DNA of 64,000 nt from Perca fluviatilis (taxonomy: Eukaryota > Chordata > Actinopteri > Perciformes > Percidae): contig NC_053127.1 of assembly GCF_010015445.1 (NCBI RefSeq), forward strand, positions 22,980,745 through 23,044,744, read 5' to 3'. Both the position numbers and the translations under genes were made by a program. How positions within the stretch are numbered: the first letter of the stretch is position 1; each line of letters begins with the position of its first letter. Of the stretch, positions 1 through 38,815 are shown in pieces. The notes beneath the pieces were generated by a model that saw nothing but the letters and a program-made list of their open reading frames with translations, was not told the origin of the DNA and did not search any database.

Positions 1-218
1 CACCCACATATGATGAAGCAGATTCGCTTAATTAATAAATGTATTAAGTAAAATTAACTGTTGCTTATATATGCATGAATATTAATGTTTTTAGAACATT
101 ATTTAAGATTTGGAAGGAGGAAAAATCAACTTGAGAAAGAAGTCGCATTATTCCAGTGCATGTAATTTTGCAGAGTGGGGTTTCACTTGAATTCTAAGAA
201 AGTTTTTCTGTGTTAAAG

Positions 219-3404
<3,186 letters not shown>

Positions 3405-4460
3405 CTATCATTGTTAGGGTAAGATGTCGGTCATCCTGACTTAGGGCCTCTGTTATTATTGTCAGAAGATCAACTAAACCGTGCAAGGATCCAGTCTTTG
3501 ACAGGCTGAACACCCCAGGTGGGTTGTCACCTGTACATCTTAAAAGGAGGATACCTCTGGGAGGGCTTTCCTCTGAAGAGAAATCACATCACTGAAGTTA
3601 AATTGTGATTATGAAATCTATTTCTTTCGAGTAAAAATCTTCTGCACAGTAAGGAGAAGGTACAAGTTAAAATGAAACGTCTTATGACCTGTTTGAAAAC
3701 AAACTATAGTATGAGTGTTTGATTGTGATCGATGGTGGAAATGCTCTCGAACTATTTAATGACATAAAATGTGAGTATGATGCTGTTGGTTGCACTTTGG
3801 ACAGTTTTTTAAAAGCATGTGTAAAATTACTGGGTTGTACAATGGTGATTTATTATGTGGTTCTCAAGTGCTATTTATTTTACCCCAAAAAACAACTCAT
3901 CATAGTTGCATTACACTGTAAAATATATACATTGCTGTGTTTTTCTCCATGCAAATGTAATTTTCAACACATAGTTTAAGTAAGTTAACAAAAATCAGTC
4001 TTGATCTAGCACTTCATTCATAGTTGCTTATATATTGGTTTTAGAATGTTGTATCTTATATACGAAGCAGGAAAGGCAATATATCTATTGTACTTTTTAT
4101 TTTATAAAAGGTACTTTCTGTGGAATATCATAATGCATTTCAGTTTGCTTTTGAAACCTCAACCAGCCAGGATCTCTGGCAGACTCTTTAAGCGGGGCAA
4201 TAAGTTTTTCTGTCAGTAAAAAAAAGGTTCTGCTCTCCTTGTGGCTCCTTTTGACTCCAATTGGGTCAAAAGTGCAAACACTTGATAGAGACTTCAGTTG
4301 ATGCTCATGTGGACATTTTATTATTGCAATAACTAGCCATAATGTGCAGCAAGACTACATATATTGTACAAAATGCCTCACGTGTTGCAGGCAAAATCAA
4401 ACATTCAGGAGCATTATCATTATACAGTTTTTTGAAAATAAATGTAAGCCTCACATGAGT
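3405..4460 (+). other. Probable 3' UTR of c2cd2l
   Basis: AT-rich non-coding sequence follows the c2cd2l stop. An AATAAA hexamer at 4437-4442 is a reasonable poly(A) signal; another at 5060-5065 would make a longer UTR. Short open frames here have no recognisable protein similarity. Confidence 0.5.
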
Positions 4461-5570
4461 GACTGACTATACTACAACAGTTCTGCAGTTTAGACTGGAA
4501 AAATGGAACTTGGAGGTCTCTGGGAAGGTTTCAGACATGGTTTCAGAGATGCTCTACTGAGGGATTGCCAGCAACAAGATTGTCAAAGTTTATGACAAGG
4601 TGATTGGTGGAGTGGACATACTCAGAGCAAGAAATTAAACTGCTTCTAGCAACTAGCGATATTAGGAAACCTGCTGCACCCTTCAAAGGCAAACCGAACC
4701 AGTATGTAAAAAATGTACATACATTTTTGGCCAATTGTGTTCTGTCAGACTAAATCAAAAATCTTTTAACTGACTGAACTGCAGAACAACCAAATTAAAT
4801 GATTTTGATAACATTTTTCAGGGTAATTTGCATTAATAAAAATATAGCTATTAAAAGGTATTACAGAGGTGGAATCAGTGCTGTTGAACTACCATGTGCC
4901 GTGCTTTACAAAACTACAACCAATTGAAAATGCTGAAGAAATGAACCAAACCACTTCACTGTCTAAAGGCACATGGCTGGAATGTGAAACAGCAAACGGC
5001 TGCAAATTTAAGATATGTATGATTTCTGTTGTTATATTTGAGATGTTTAATTTATTGCCAATAAATTATTTTTGGTGCATCACTAAATTACTTTTGGCTA
5101 TTTCATTTTTTTTGATGCAACAAATTTGTAATGCTAGGCCATTTGTTTTATAGCGTAAATACAAAATATGCCTGTGTAGAGCTATTTAGGTTAAAATTAG
5201 CCTACATTGTCTTAAAAGGCAGCAACATTACTTAACACATGTACGTAGCGTACGTGTGCTGTACATTTTATATCTGCTTGAGTGTATGAGTTTGTGTGGC
5301 TGCTTGTGGGTTTTATTATTCTCACAAGCAAGCTCAAGTGATCAGACAAACCATTAGTGATTATCTTGCGGGTGAATTCATTTGTTGCAGCAGCACAAAC
5401 TCTCTGATAACCACCAATGTTTTCTAAATTCTGCATTAGATGTGGTTCTACTTTTACTGCACAATTTCTAAAAGCGCCAAAACATTTGAAGCTGGAGGGA
5501 AGATACTCGATTGGTCTTCTATGTCCGCCTCTTTACCGTATGACCCACTCACAGCAAGCAGGAAAAACAA
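4461..5570. other. Intergenic, c2cd2l to h2ax
   Basis: AT-rich sequence with no gene, RNA or convincing repeat recognised. In human, DPAGT1 lies between C2CD2L and H2AX (from memory). No DPAGT1-like coding sequence is visible here. Confidence 0.5.
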
Positions 5571-5573
5571 CAG

Positions 5574-5749
5574 CCAATCGCCTTTGTTTCTTGTGTAGGG
5601 CCCACCGTGAGTGGTTTGAGACCAGAGCAGATACACCAATAATCACTGACTTCCTGTCCCCTCTGACCTCTCGAGGCCAATCATACTTGACTATTTTCGT
5701 TCCAAAAGCCAATCCCGTTTTAGGGCGGGACAAAGCTGGGGGTTTATAT
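5574..5749 (+). promoter_or_regulatory. h2ax promoter: CCAAT boxes and TATA-like box
   Basis: Four CCAAT pentamers (5574-5578, 5636-5640, 5677-5681, 5709-5713) precede a TTTATAT box at 5743-5749, about 90 bp before the h2ax ATG. Repeated CCAAT boxes bound by NF-Y plus a TATA box are typical of histone gene promoters. The transcription start is inferred to lie at about 5775. Confidence 0.7.
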
Positions 5750-5836
5750 CCAGGTTGTGTGAGGCTCTTTCTTCCAAACGTTTGCAAACCTACGATTGCA
5801 GTATTTTGTTGCGAAAGATAAACTTGACAACCGACG

Positions 5837-6265
5837 ATGTCTGGAAGAGGCAAAACTGGAGCAAAGGCCCGAGCCAAGGCCAAGACCCGCAGCTCCCGCG
5901 CCGGTCTGCAGTTCCCTGTGGGCCGTGTCCACCGTCTCCTCCGCAAGGGTAACTACGCTGAGAGAGTCGGCGCCGGAGCTCCCGTGTACCTGGCCGCCGT
6001 CCTAGAGTACCTCACCGCTGAGATCCTGGAGTTGGCTGGCAACGCCGCCAGAGACAACAAGAAGACTCGTATCATCCCTCGTCACCTCCAGCTGGCTGTG
6101 CGCAACGACGAGGAGCTGAACAAACTGCTTGGCGGTGTGACCATTGCCCAGGGCGGTGTCCTGCCCAACATCCAGGCCGTCCTGCTGCCCAAGAAGACCG
6201 GCCAGTCTGCACCGAGTTCCGGCAAGGCGGGAAAGAAGGCCTCCTCTCAGTCTCAAGAGTATTAG
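5837..6265 (+). CDS. h2ax: Histone H2A.X (intronless)
   Basis: A single exon encodes 142 residues, close to mammalian H2AX (143). The N-terminus is [16 protein letters not shown], followed by the complete histone fold, including [12 protein letters not shown] and the acidic-patch segment [10 protein letters not shown]. The C-terminus is SSQSQEY. The terminal SQ(E/D)-phi motif defines H2AX: ATM, ATR and DNA-PK phosphorylate its serine (Ser139 here) around DNA breaks, which recruits MDC1. Two SQ dipeptides occur in tandem (137-138 and 139-140). The gene has a higher GC content than its flanks, no intron, and both a histone stem-loop and a poly(A) signal downstream. The start is the canonical MSGRGK; open frame upstream of the ATG is promoter/5' UTR. 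Confidence 0.97.
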   Translation: MSGRGKTGAKARAKAKTRSSRAGLQFPVGRVHRLLRKGNYAERVGAGAPVYLAAVLEYLTAEILELAGNAARDNKKTRIIPRHLQLAVRNDEELNKLLGGVTIAQGGVLPNIQAVLLPKKTGQSAPSSGKAGKKASSQSQEY

Positions 6266-6298
6266 CTAGCTTTCCTGGCTAATAACTTTTACCCCAAA

Positions 6299-6335
6299 GG
6301 CCCTTTTAAGGGCCACCCACTCCTCCTCGAAAGAG
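6299..6335 (+). terminator. Histone mRNA 3' end: stem-loop and downstream purine element
   Basis: GGCCCTTTTAAGGGCC at 6299-6314 is a perfect 6-bp stem with a 4-nt loop and matches the histone stem-loop bound by SLBP. It lies 33 nt after the stop. A purine-rich AAAGAG at 6330-6335, 15 nt past the loop, fits the histone downstream element that pairs with U7 snRNA. Cleavage is expected between the two. Confidence 0.9.
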
Positions 6336-6373
6336 CAACGTTTCTTGACTTGTTTAATTTCGCATTGTTATTT

Positions 6374-6379
6374 AATAAA
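6374..6379 (+). terminator. Poly(A) signal of h2ax (alternative 3' end)
   Basis: AATAAA about 110 nt after the stop codon and 60 nt after the stem-loop, followed by a GT-rich stretch. Mammalian H2AX makes both a stem-loop mRNA and a polyadenylated one. This arrangement would allow the same here. Confidence 0.75.
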
Positions 6380-6399
6380 CGCTTGTTTCGTTAAAGTGG

Positions 6400-7875
6400 T
6401 TGATACCTTGTTTTTTCAGTTGGGCTAACGTTACTTGCTAATGTGAAGACATTTTGCTAGCCACTGTGACTCAAAGTTGTATCTAACGTTAGCTAACTGA
6501 CGTTCACCAGACCTTGATAGGCCATACCATTAGCGTGTGCTTGTATGTTTCGAACATTTGTATAGGGTAGCTATCTATGCGCTAGTGCTAGCCACTCACT
6601 TGGCAGGTCATTAAACGTTAACGTTACAGGTAATGGAAAAATGGCCCCCGCTGACTAACATGCACTGCGGGTTCTTGTAACGTTACTAGAACACACGAAT
6701 CGACCTCATGTTGCGGTTCATCTGGTTCTTTCTAGCATGACAATGGAGTTTATTTGTAAATAATTACAAAAATATATCATTCCACTATATGGCGTTAACA
6801 TGTTGCAGTTAAATTCTTAATATCTTACGTTAAACTAATCCCTGCTTCCCACACTGTCCAATTTATCTAACTCCCACAGTAAATGTAACGTTATCGTCAA
6901 ACAATAAATCAAACCTTCAAGAAGAACATAATGTTCAGTTTCTGTTAACTGGTGATTTGTGGTCATTTTGGGGGCTGTGGTGCAGTTATTTGTCCATCCC
7001 AGCTGAACTAAACATGAGAAACTAGAGCCTCCAAAAGGACCATAATGTTGAATCGACACCCCTAAAATAACCTCAATAACATAGCTAGCCTTTAGGATTT
7101 ATTGCAGCACTTCACTGTATTAGTTGTGGTTTGTGTATATGGGATTATTTTGTGCCTTTTAATTCCAAGAAACTGACAACTGTGTATCAATTGTTAAATA
7201 TATATATATATTTTTTAGATTAGATTTAGGGCAAGTGGTTTGAAAAACTGTCTGTGGGATTGTATTCGTTAAAACCGTTGTCTTCAGGTAAAAGTGTCCT
7301 AAATGTTGTTTCTGCATCTGTGTGGTTAAAGCTAAAGCCTGCACAACACCGCAACCGTTCTTTCAGCTGGAAGCTCCAGGTGTTTCCTTGTCACATATAA
7401 AGAAAAACAACTGCAACCAGTTTACAAGCATGTGCACAATGACATCTGTTTTAATATAGGCTATGTGGCTCTAGAACAGCAGGCATACCATTGGTATAGG
7501 GTATGTAATAGAAGTTAGGCAGAAAATAATTCATTCAAGCAAGAGCTTTTCCAGCCTATAGAAGCATTACCAGTGCATCATATGAGTTATTTATTTGATA
7601 GTGTAGCCTATTACGATTACCATTGATTATCTACTTTATAAAAACGTGACTGTTAGCTCTCAATGTATAATGTGAATTAGTGTTGTAGAGAGGTTTAAGT
7701 TAAAGTATTTTGTCCAGTCTGAAAAGGATGTGGTCACTATACAAGTGTCAGTGCAGACCCTTAGCTGGCCAACTAAAACCTACACCTAGTGTGTGTCAAC
7801 AACACACACTAGGTTTCAAAGAAATTGATGGCTACTGACACCTTGCCAGACACATCCAATAGTTTCAAATGCAAC
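6400..7875. other. Intergenic, downstream of h2ax
   Basis: No gene was recognised. The first 500 bp is rich in the palindrome TAACGTTA and close variants. A perfect 13-bp inverted repeat lies at 7784-7814. The rest is AT-rich unique-looking sequence. Confidence 0.5.
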
Positions 7876-8553
7876 TACAGTTTTTTACAATCCCTTTGGC
7901 ACTAATTTCAGAACCTTGACGTCATTTTTTCAAAACTAGACACAAAACTCACAACCAATGATCAAAATGCACATTTTTCAAAACTAACACTTTTTTCAAT
8001 TGCTTGGATACAATACATATAAACCTGAGATCATTTGTTCATTTAACAAAGATCACCTGTTCAATATGACACAACTTAACATCAAAGTACTATTATTTCA
8101 AAAAGCAATTCACACATTACATTTCACATGGTCTATTCATTTCATTACAATGATCTATCAATTCATACAACTACTCAAAATGATAAATAACTGTTTCATT
8201 ACTCTTAATGCATAGTTGTATGGAAACAAACAATATTCCATGTTTAGATCATGAAAGTTTCAAGATAACGAGATTCATTGTCACCAATTAGTATGGAGCA
8301 TGAACCAATTAGACTACATGATCTATGGATGTAATATTTCATCATCCTTCTTTACTGTAATGTATTACTGTTTACCAGACACTGTTTCTATGCTCCCATG
8401 TACCACTTTTCAGACTATTTACAGTATTGACAGTACTGCACTGTATGGATGCAGGCCATTGGAATTGCTTGTCCAATACTGCCAACTCGTTACTGATGAT
8501 TGAGATATATAATTTATATATACATATATATATACATAAAATAAAACAAAAAT

Positions 8554-8709
8554 ACTGCTCAGTGGCCAGCAGATCAGACTTGTACTGGGCAGCTTCCAGG
8601 TAAGTGGAACTGTGTGAATGTGACAGGTCGTCGTTGCAAATGAGAATTTGTTCTCAATCAACTTACCTGGATACTGTAAATAAAGGGTAAATACAGTAAA
8701 AAAAAAAAA

Positions 8710-8711
<2 letters not shown>
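8554..8711 (+). mobile_element. 5'-truncated SINE copy
   Basis: Shares with the longer SINE at 10037-10359 the blocks ccagcagatca, gtactgggcagcttcca and actgtgtgaatgtga, and an A-rich tail with aataaagg-like spacing. The tRNA-related head is missing, as expected for 5' truncation during reverse transcription. It sits inside the long-inverted-repeat element. Confidence 0.7.

Positions 8712-8759
<48 letters not shown>
8711..8759. repeat. (TA)n microsatellite
   Basis: About 24 TA units directly after the SINE A-tail; it probably grew from that tail. Confidence 0.95.
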
Positions 8760-9138
8760 TCGTACCACATTGGTCTGTAGTATTCTCTCTATTAATGCAG
8801 TACTTTTACAGGGATATATTTATATGTAGTACCATAATGAAACATGTATCACCTATTTTGTACTACAATATTTAATGATTGTACGAACGATGCCACAGTG
8901 AAACTATGGGTAGCTTGTGTGTGTGTGATCTAAAGTAACGTTTCAATGGTATTTCACAATAAATTAGTTTTCTGAACCAATGATTGTGCAAGTGCAATAT
9001 TTCTTTAAAGATATGAATGCACAATGCAATGTTTTGAACATTGGACAGCCTGTGTTACAAGTGATGACCATTTTGAGTTTTGTGTCTAGAGTTTTGAAAA
9101 ATGACATCAAGGTTCTGAAATTAGTAATATTTAATATA

Positions 9139-9139
<1 letters not shown>

Positions 9140-9200
<61 letters not shown>
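9140..9200. repeat. (TA)n microsatellite
   Basis: About 30 uninterrupted TA units. Confidence 0.95.
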
Positions 9201-9204
<4 letters not shown>

Positions 9205-9225
9205 TATTTAATACAGTAAGTCTAA

Positions 9226-10036
9226 TCAGATAACATGTCAGAACAACCAGGGTGATGATGATGATGGTGGGAGTGCACTTCACTGACTTTGCCACCAGGG
9301 GTCAATTATGTCATTCCTGAAAATCTGGGTTACACATGACGTGGTGATTCCTATGTGTGTTTCCATTTAATAACAATTGAAGACAGCTCACCGCACATAT
9401 TGTTCCAAAAGATATTCAACGCATGCACCCTCACCACAATACACTGAGAAGATTGATGTAAAAGTTCCCTGCTGGAAATGAAAGACATCACCAGTAACAT
9501 TAAAATAGTAAATTATATCAAAAACTGTCTTGAGGATTCATCAGTCCTTCCAACAGTCATACTTAATAAATATATGCATGGGATTCATAAGAGACAAGGT
9601 TATTTTAATTTCATATGTGGTGGAGATTACTTGTTTTCCTACATTTCAGACATGCAGTTAATATCACCTACAACCGTTCTGCATGAGGGGAGCCTGCAGA
9701 TATTTCTGTCTGTTTCAACCGTTTTATTCGTGGCAAAAGCAGCATAACACACCAAGATTGAACCGAGGCCAGAACAGGCTGAACCAATTACTCGGGCCTT
9801 GACAACATGTCTAACACCGTCAGCCAGGCTAAAAATTCCAGCCTGTGAGGAAAAACTTGAATGTCCATTGGCTGACCTTAATAACTAAAATTTTCTGATT
9901 GGCACTCTGTCAAAGGCTCTAAATTTACCAGTGTTCTGTTTGTGACAAAGCAAAGCAAACACAGTGGCATCCAGTTTTTCCCAGTTTACCTCTGCTTTTT
10001 CTGCGGTTGTACAGTAGCCTATCTGTGTAAGTTTTC
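9226..10036. other. Intergenic, no feature recognised
   Basis: AT-rich sequence without a supported gene. A short GATGAT run lies near 9255. The 89-codon open frame at 9478-9747 has no recognisable features. Confidence 0.4.
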
Positions 10037-10359
10037 GGGGCAGCGATGGCCTAAAGGTTAGAGAAGCGAGCTTGTGGTTCAATCCTCAGCTAAAAAAACC
10101 TGGGTGGGGAAAGCGAAAGAGCAGCGCTTGACCCTCTCTCATTACCACCACTGAGGTGCCCTTGAGCAAGGCCCTTAACCCCAACCGCTCCAGTGGAGCT
10201 GCTCACTGGTCTGCCAGCAGATCAAACTGTGGTTGTACTGGTTGTACTGGGCAGCTTCCAGATATGAATGTGTAACTGTGTGAATGTGATCAGGGTGTTC
10301 CTGCAAAAAAGAGGCTTCCTCTCAGTGAACGTTCAATGAATAAATAAAGGTAAAAAAAG
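10037..10359 (+). mobile_element. tRNA-derived SINE, near full length
   Basis: The head carries a pol III A-box-like sequence (tggcctaaagg) and a B-box-like GGTTCAATCC (10076-10085) at tRNA-like spacing. The body includes the block cccttgagcaaggcccttaa, which is shared by many fish SINEs. The element ends in aataaataaaggtaaaaaaa. It is not a functional tRNA, because there is no cloverleaf or acceptor stem. Confidence 0.85.
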
Positions 10360-10971
10360 AGATGTTAAGTCACAGAAATTGTTGATTTGAGATAAATGTC
10401 TGTGAAATGTCACTTGTGCTTCTCTCAAAGTGAAAACAAGAGCAATCTAATCCTTCATCATGAGTTTGAAGTGACCTCATCCTGAAACTTTTTCCATGTT
10501 TTGTTAACTACAGTTCGGTGGAATAATGAATGGAACAAAAAAAAAGTATAAAAGATAGATCAGGGATACTGATGGGAAATTAGGTATTAGGTATGCACTG
10601 GGTATAATCTGTACATCTGAGAAAATCTAGAAAACAAATCTGCCTTGTGGGAATCACAGAGCAAAGTTAGATTCAAATGAATGGGAAAAAGGAATGATAA
10701 GTGGGGAGAGAAAAAGGGCTGGAAAGAGGGGAGGACCCGGCCGAAAGATGAATCTGGATGCACTGAATGTTTCAGTTTGAAACAGTCCCAACAGCAGTGA
10801 AGAACTGACAGTGTATTTCCATCCTCGAGGAGAGAACTGGGAGACCTTTTCTCATGAAGAGTTGGAAGATGCCTCCTCATCTCTGTTTTTAATCTTTGGA
10901 CTGAATCATCCAACAGACAAGAAGATGTTCCTGGCCAGCTCTGGTAATTAGAAACAAAAATATTTGCTGAG

Positions 10972-11092
<121 letters not shown>

Positions 11093-14000
11093 AATGGGGC
11101 AATTGTGGCAGTACACTCACAGTTTTCAGCCTAATAGGACCCAGTTATTTCTCACCCTCTTGTGAGACAGTTAACATACATTCATTATCATTTTTGTTAT
11201 CTTTTATTATCGACTTAGTGCAGACTTTTATGTGAGTATGTGAGATCTGAGTGCCTTTGGGGCTGATGTGTCCAGTAATACTTTGGTGGAACTAAGGCTG
11301 ATGAAGTATTCCCCCCGAAAGGAGTGTGAGGTGCATGTGTGCCTGAGTGAGTATGTTTTTAACTTTAAAGTGCCAAAAACCTTCCGATGTAATGCATTTC
11401 TGTGTGACAGAGTGAAACAGGTACTGTAAGACATACTTCATGATTATTACTTGTTTGCATGTAGGTGTGTACGCCTCACTCTTCTTATGTCTGTCTTGAA
11501 CGGGTTGATAAGTTATGAGAGACAAGTGGAGAGATATAACAAAGGAATTATTACATCTGTTTGGTGGGACACTCAAAGGAAGGGTTTTGGGTATATCATC
11601 AGCTTCCTGTTCTATTTTTATTCGTTCTGGGTTAACTGGGGTCGTGCCTTATCATAGTACTTGGCTGCTAACGTGAGTTGGTACTTTCTGGACTGTGTGA
11701 TGATTGTTGCAACATATGAATATGTGATTGTTATATCAAGCAGAGCAAATCAGAAGATTCAAATGGCAGTGTACACATTGCTAATTTGTGGCTAAATAAC
11801 AGGATAGGTTTTGTTTTTTCTGACAATGTTGCAAAAATGAGACACCCCAATGTTCTGCAACTATCTGGGTCTTTGCTATAGATGAGGATAATCTGTATAA
11901 CCCATCTGTGAATCAGTTGCTTTTCACATTCCCTCCTCAAGATGAGGGTCTTTCTTGCCTATCAATTTTAGCAGAAGAGGCAGGATCTGTGCACTTCTGA
12001 CTGGGTTCGGGGCGAGGAGAAAGGGGAAAACTGTTTTACATCAGACTCCTACACATTCTTTAGCTGAATGAATCTGACTGGGTCCTGCTCAAGCATTTTG
12101 TACCTGACTGCACTTTCACATGCTTCCACCTGTCTGCTGTCATGTCCGGACATCCTGCAGCGATCTACAGACATCTGCTCCACAAGTCAGGTTAGACAGT
12201 ATAGAACAGTGTGTACCTATGGGTTAGGGTTACTACATACTGTACAATCCGAACCTCCCACCAGACACGCGATTCAAGAGCTGGAAGAAATCCTCACACC
12301 AACGCGATCAGAAAAATGCACCCAAGCTGACGCTGCAGCTGGCAAATCTAATAGTGGTGAACTTGTATCAACCTCCCACAGAACTCAAAACCTGTTTAAA
12401 CGCTGAGCTATCTCCTAGAGTCAGTTCAGGCTTACAACCAAGACCGTGTACACAGGGGAACTAGAGTTGCATAAAGTCATAGTATATGCTAGGAATCAAG
12501 ATCTGAAGGCAAACTGATATTAATATTGATCAAAAATCCATCTGGATATTCAAACCAATGTGTTTAAACGCCAAGGCAAAAATAATAACATTATTTTCGT
12601 AACATGGGTGAGTTTAGCTGATTGAAACAATACTTCCCCCGTTTCATTCAAACTTAATTTGAAGCATTTGTGGGTTTTGTAGCTTCACTCAAAGAATAAA
12701 GTCATTCTTTCAAAGCACAAGACTTGTTGCTATAAAAAGAAACGTGTATGTATTTGCTGTAGCTTGAGTGAGGAATCTAACATTACATACAAAATCCCCA
12801 ATTAAAGTGACATTCAGCAACTTTTCTTCCCCTCAGCTGTAACTTCCACATCATCACTGAGGGTGACTGACTCAGAACATCCACCCTCTCTGCAGACTTT
12901 TGCTTCAAGTCCATCTGGTAACTTAGCTGCCTCTGTTTGTTTGTTTTTATTTTCCTTAGTGACTCATCATCTGCTTCATTTCCTCCGTCTCCTCTCTGGC
13001 CCCTGACCATGGGAAAAGCCTTGAGAGATCAATAGTGGAGTCTTTCTCCCACTCTCTCTCTGTCTGTATAGGCCAAATTGTTCCGGTGGGACATCTGAAA
13101 AGATGGCTCACATGTGTTCGCTCGCTTCCTGTGGAACATAGTATTCCTCTATCCCATCATCATTGATGTATCAAGCACAGTAGACACATTATAATCCACC
13201 ATGCTTAGTCATATTATCATAAACTGTTATTCAACAGTTTTCCAGAGTGGAAATTACCCGCTCTACAGTCTGTTACATCAGTGGCACAGAGCTCAGAGCA
13301 GGAAGTCAGGGGACACAAGGTCTTTTCCATCTCCTCCTACACCACGTTGTATTTCCTTCCTGGATCGGACTCTTAACGCCTGCTTTACCGATAGAAAATA
13401 CTGAGGAGACTCACGCCTTTGAAGAGGTTTGGTCTCCAGCCTCCTCCGATCATCTGGTGCTGACCATCTGATCTTTCAATCAATGTAAATCCTGTAGGAG
13501 TGAATACATCTCAGGGACTTTCAGAGGAGGATCTGAACCCCAACGCCTGGGGTGTTTTGAAATTGAAATTGAAGGTCTTTACTCATCTGCCAAAAAAACA
13601 AAAAGAAGTCAATAAAAAAACATGTTCTTCTGTCAGATGTAATAGTACATTTTAGAGGGCAGTACCGATGACGGGTCCCCCTCTGTAACTCTGCACCAGG
13701 ATGGGGAGGAGAAGGGGTTGGGAGGAGGGAAATAGCAGTGAGTGAATGAAGAAGGCTAGGAGCAAGACATAAACAATCATGTGGACACTGCTCTATGGAT
13801 TAATACACTTCAGACATGGATCTAGCTGTTGTCTGGACTCTGTAAGACTAGAGAAATGGTAAGAGCTGCATGCCTGTCAGTAAAGTAAGTAAACTGTTGT
13901 CTGTGTTTGCAGCACTGTTGTGTTTGTAAATTGCTGCCTGCATATTTTTATCTCGTCCATTATAAAATAACACTCTATCATTTTATTCATCATTTCAAAT

Positions 14001-14261
14001 GTCAAATGTTCCTCTTTTGTCAGTGTTCACTCTCAGCAGAAAACATTTCTCCTTAAAAGTAGCAGCCCAGACTGTGTGGCTGTGGCTGGCGGTGTCTATT
14101 TTCAGAAGCTCATGGCAACTCTGAAGGGCATAACTGCCCCCATAATCACAGGTTACAGTGGAAGGCCCTGCATTTGCAAGCACTAAAACTATTCTCTGGC
14201 CTGGGTGTGTTCGTTAAATCACTGAGGCTTATGGGAGAAGGAGCATATGTGTGCATGTACT

Positions 14262-14299
<38 letters not shown>

Positions 14300-15833
14300 T
14301 GTGAGTCAGACAGCCAGAGACACATTACCCTGCCCACTCTCCTGTCCTGTGTCTGACTGCGTGGCTCAAGGAGGGCCATTGTTGACAGCCAGTGGGCTGA
14401 CAGCAGAGGCGTGAGGGGTCTAGTGTCAGCGGCCAACAGAGGGGACGGTCTGTTCTCCGTGTCACTGGGTCCTCTGAGACTCACACACTGGACGTGATTG
14501 TCAGATACGTGTGGTTTCACGCGGCGGCTTTGTCTGGAGTGACATCAGACGCAGATAGAACGCCCTGTTGTCTCAGCTGGAGCTAAACTTGGAGCACAGC
14601 AGCTGTGGATGGTTTTGGGCTATTTTTTTTCCTCAAGAATTTGAATTGATCAGGGACGTCAGCATGGAGCGACAAAGAGCTCAAGAATTTGTCTATGATG
14701 CAACAGTCGTGTGTCGGTGTGCTAATGGGTTGATGTGGTCACTTCCTGACATGCAGACAGGAAAAAAGCTGAATAAATGAGTTATTGAATGGTTTGATGA
14801 CTACAAAAATGATGTGAATCATATACTATTGCCTTCAAAGCCACCATATTTCAACCCAGTTGAATAGATTTAGGACTGACAGACAGCTCTCTGAACCACC
14901 AGCATCAAAGCACCAAACGAGGGAATATCTTTTAGAAAGCTGTTTCAGAGACTATGTGATTAACCATTAAAGCTGTTAAGAGGCTCGAGGAGGCCCAACA
15001 CTTTACTTTCCCATCCATGTGTTTGTCATATCTGTTAGATTGCCAGATCATTTAAGTCAAGAGACTTTCTTTGACATGTACATGTCACCAGTCAAACATG
15101 ATATACAGTCATTTAAGTTTGGTTATGGTAAACAAAACAGACACTAGATAGTAGACAGTTGTGTCTATATCAGTTTGGCTTGCTGAGCTGATACTAAATT
15201 GCTGCCAGGATGAGCAACCCACGTGGGTGATAGTGAAAGACGGGGATACCAGCTTTTAGTGCAAACATATGATGAGTCATGTGGGCTGCTTATGTGTCTG
15301 TGTGTGATTGTTTGAGGTCTGTCTGGTTCTGTTTCCCTCTCGTCTGATGTGCGTGCGATGAGCAGACAGCTGGATCTAATCTGCAGCATCTGTCTACAAA
15401 CATGGAGCTTGTTTGCGTTTGTAAGAGTTGTATATGAGTCACGGTGACTCTTCATGCTCACAGGAAGCAGTGATCTGACCCCGTGATGTGCAAGTGACCT
15501 GCAAGGCTCATTCATACCTTCTGCTACATCTCAAAAGTGCAAGTGTGATGATGCCTACATAATAGCAGGCTGTTGTCAAATGTGTAAGTAATCTTTCTTA
15601 GATCGAGGCATAAATCAACGGCAGTTTTCTTGATGGATCATTTGTCTGGCTAGTTCTGGTGAAACAATTGCCCAGTATAATGGTTTGGTCACATGGGCTT
15701 ATAAGTGGGGCAGCAGGTTTCTAAGGGAAGCACTGTTCTCATTGTAGTACAACTGTAGTAGCAGTATTCCCAGTGCTCCCATTCATGCCCTGCTCTCCCT
15801 CTCTCTCTCTCTGTATGTGTGCGTTTGCTTCAG
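11093..15833. other. Gene-poor region upstream of the phldb1 start exon
   Basis: No coding exon is supported in these 4.7 kb. The only clear repeat is a (TG)n run at 14266-14298. The phldb1 promoter and non-coding first exon(s) probably lie here or further upstream, but I could not place them. Confidence 0.45.
14266..14298. repeat. (TG)n microsatellite
   Basis: About 16 TG units. Confidence 0.9.
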
Positions 15834-15872
15834 GATCTTCATGTGTCAGATAATTCTGACAGTCCAGACGAG

Positions 15873-38815
<22,943 letters not shown>

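Larger units (their letters stand above)
7880..9222. mobile_element. Long-inverted-repeat DNA element, non-autonomous
   Basis: The segment 7901-7951 (actaatttcagaaccttgac...) reappears inverted at 9071-9125 with only a few differences, giving arms of about 52 bp over a 1.1-kb interior. No transposase frame is present. The outer limits are uncertain because a (TA)n run lies at the right side. The interior contains a truncated SINE and another (TA)n. The superfamily cannot be decided by eye; a Tc1/mariner-type origin is possible. Confidence 0.55.

Noticed and set aside
10037..10110. tRNA gene suggested by A-box and B-box sequences
   Set aside because: No cloverleaf or acceptor stem; the head belongs to a SINE.
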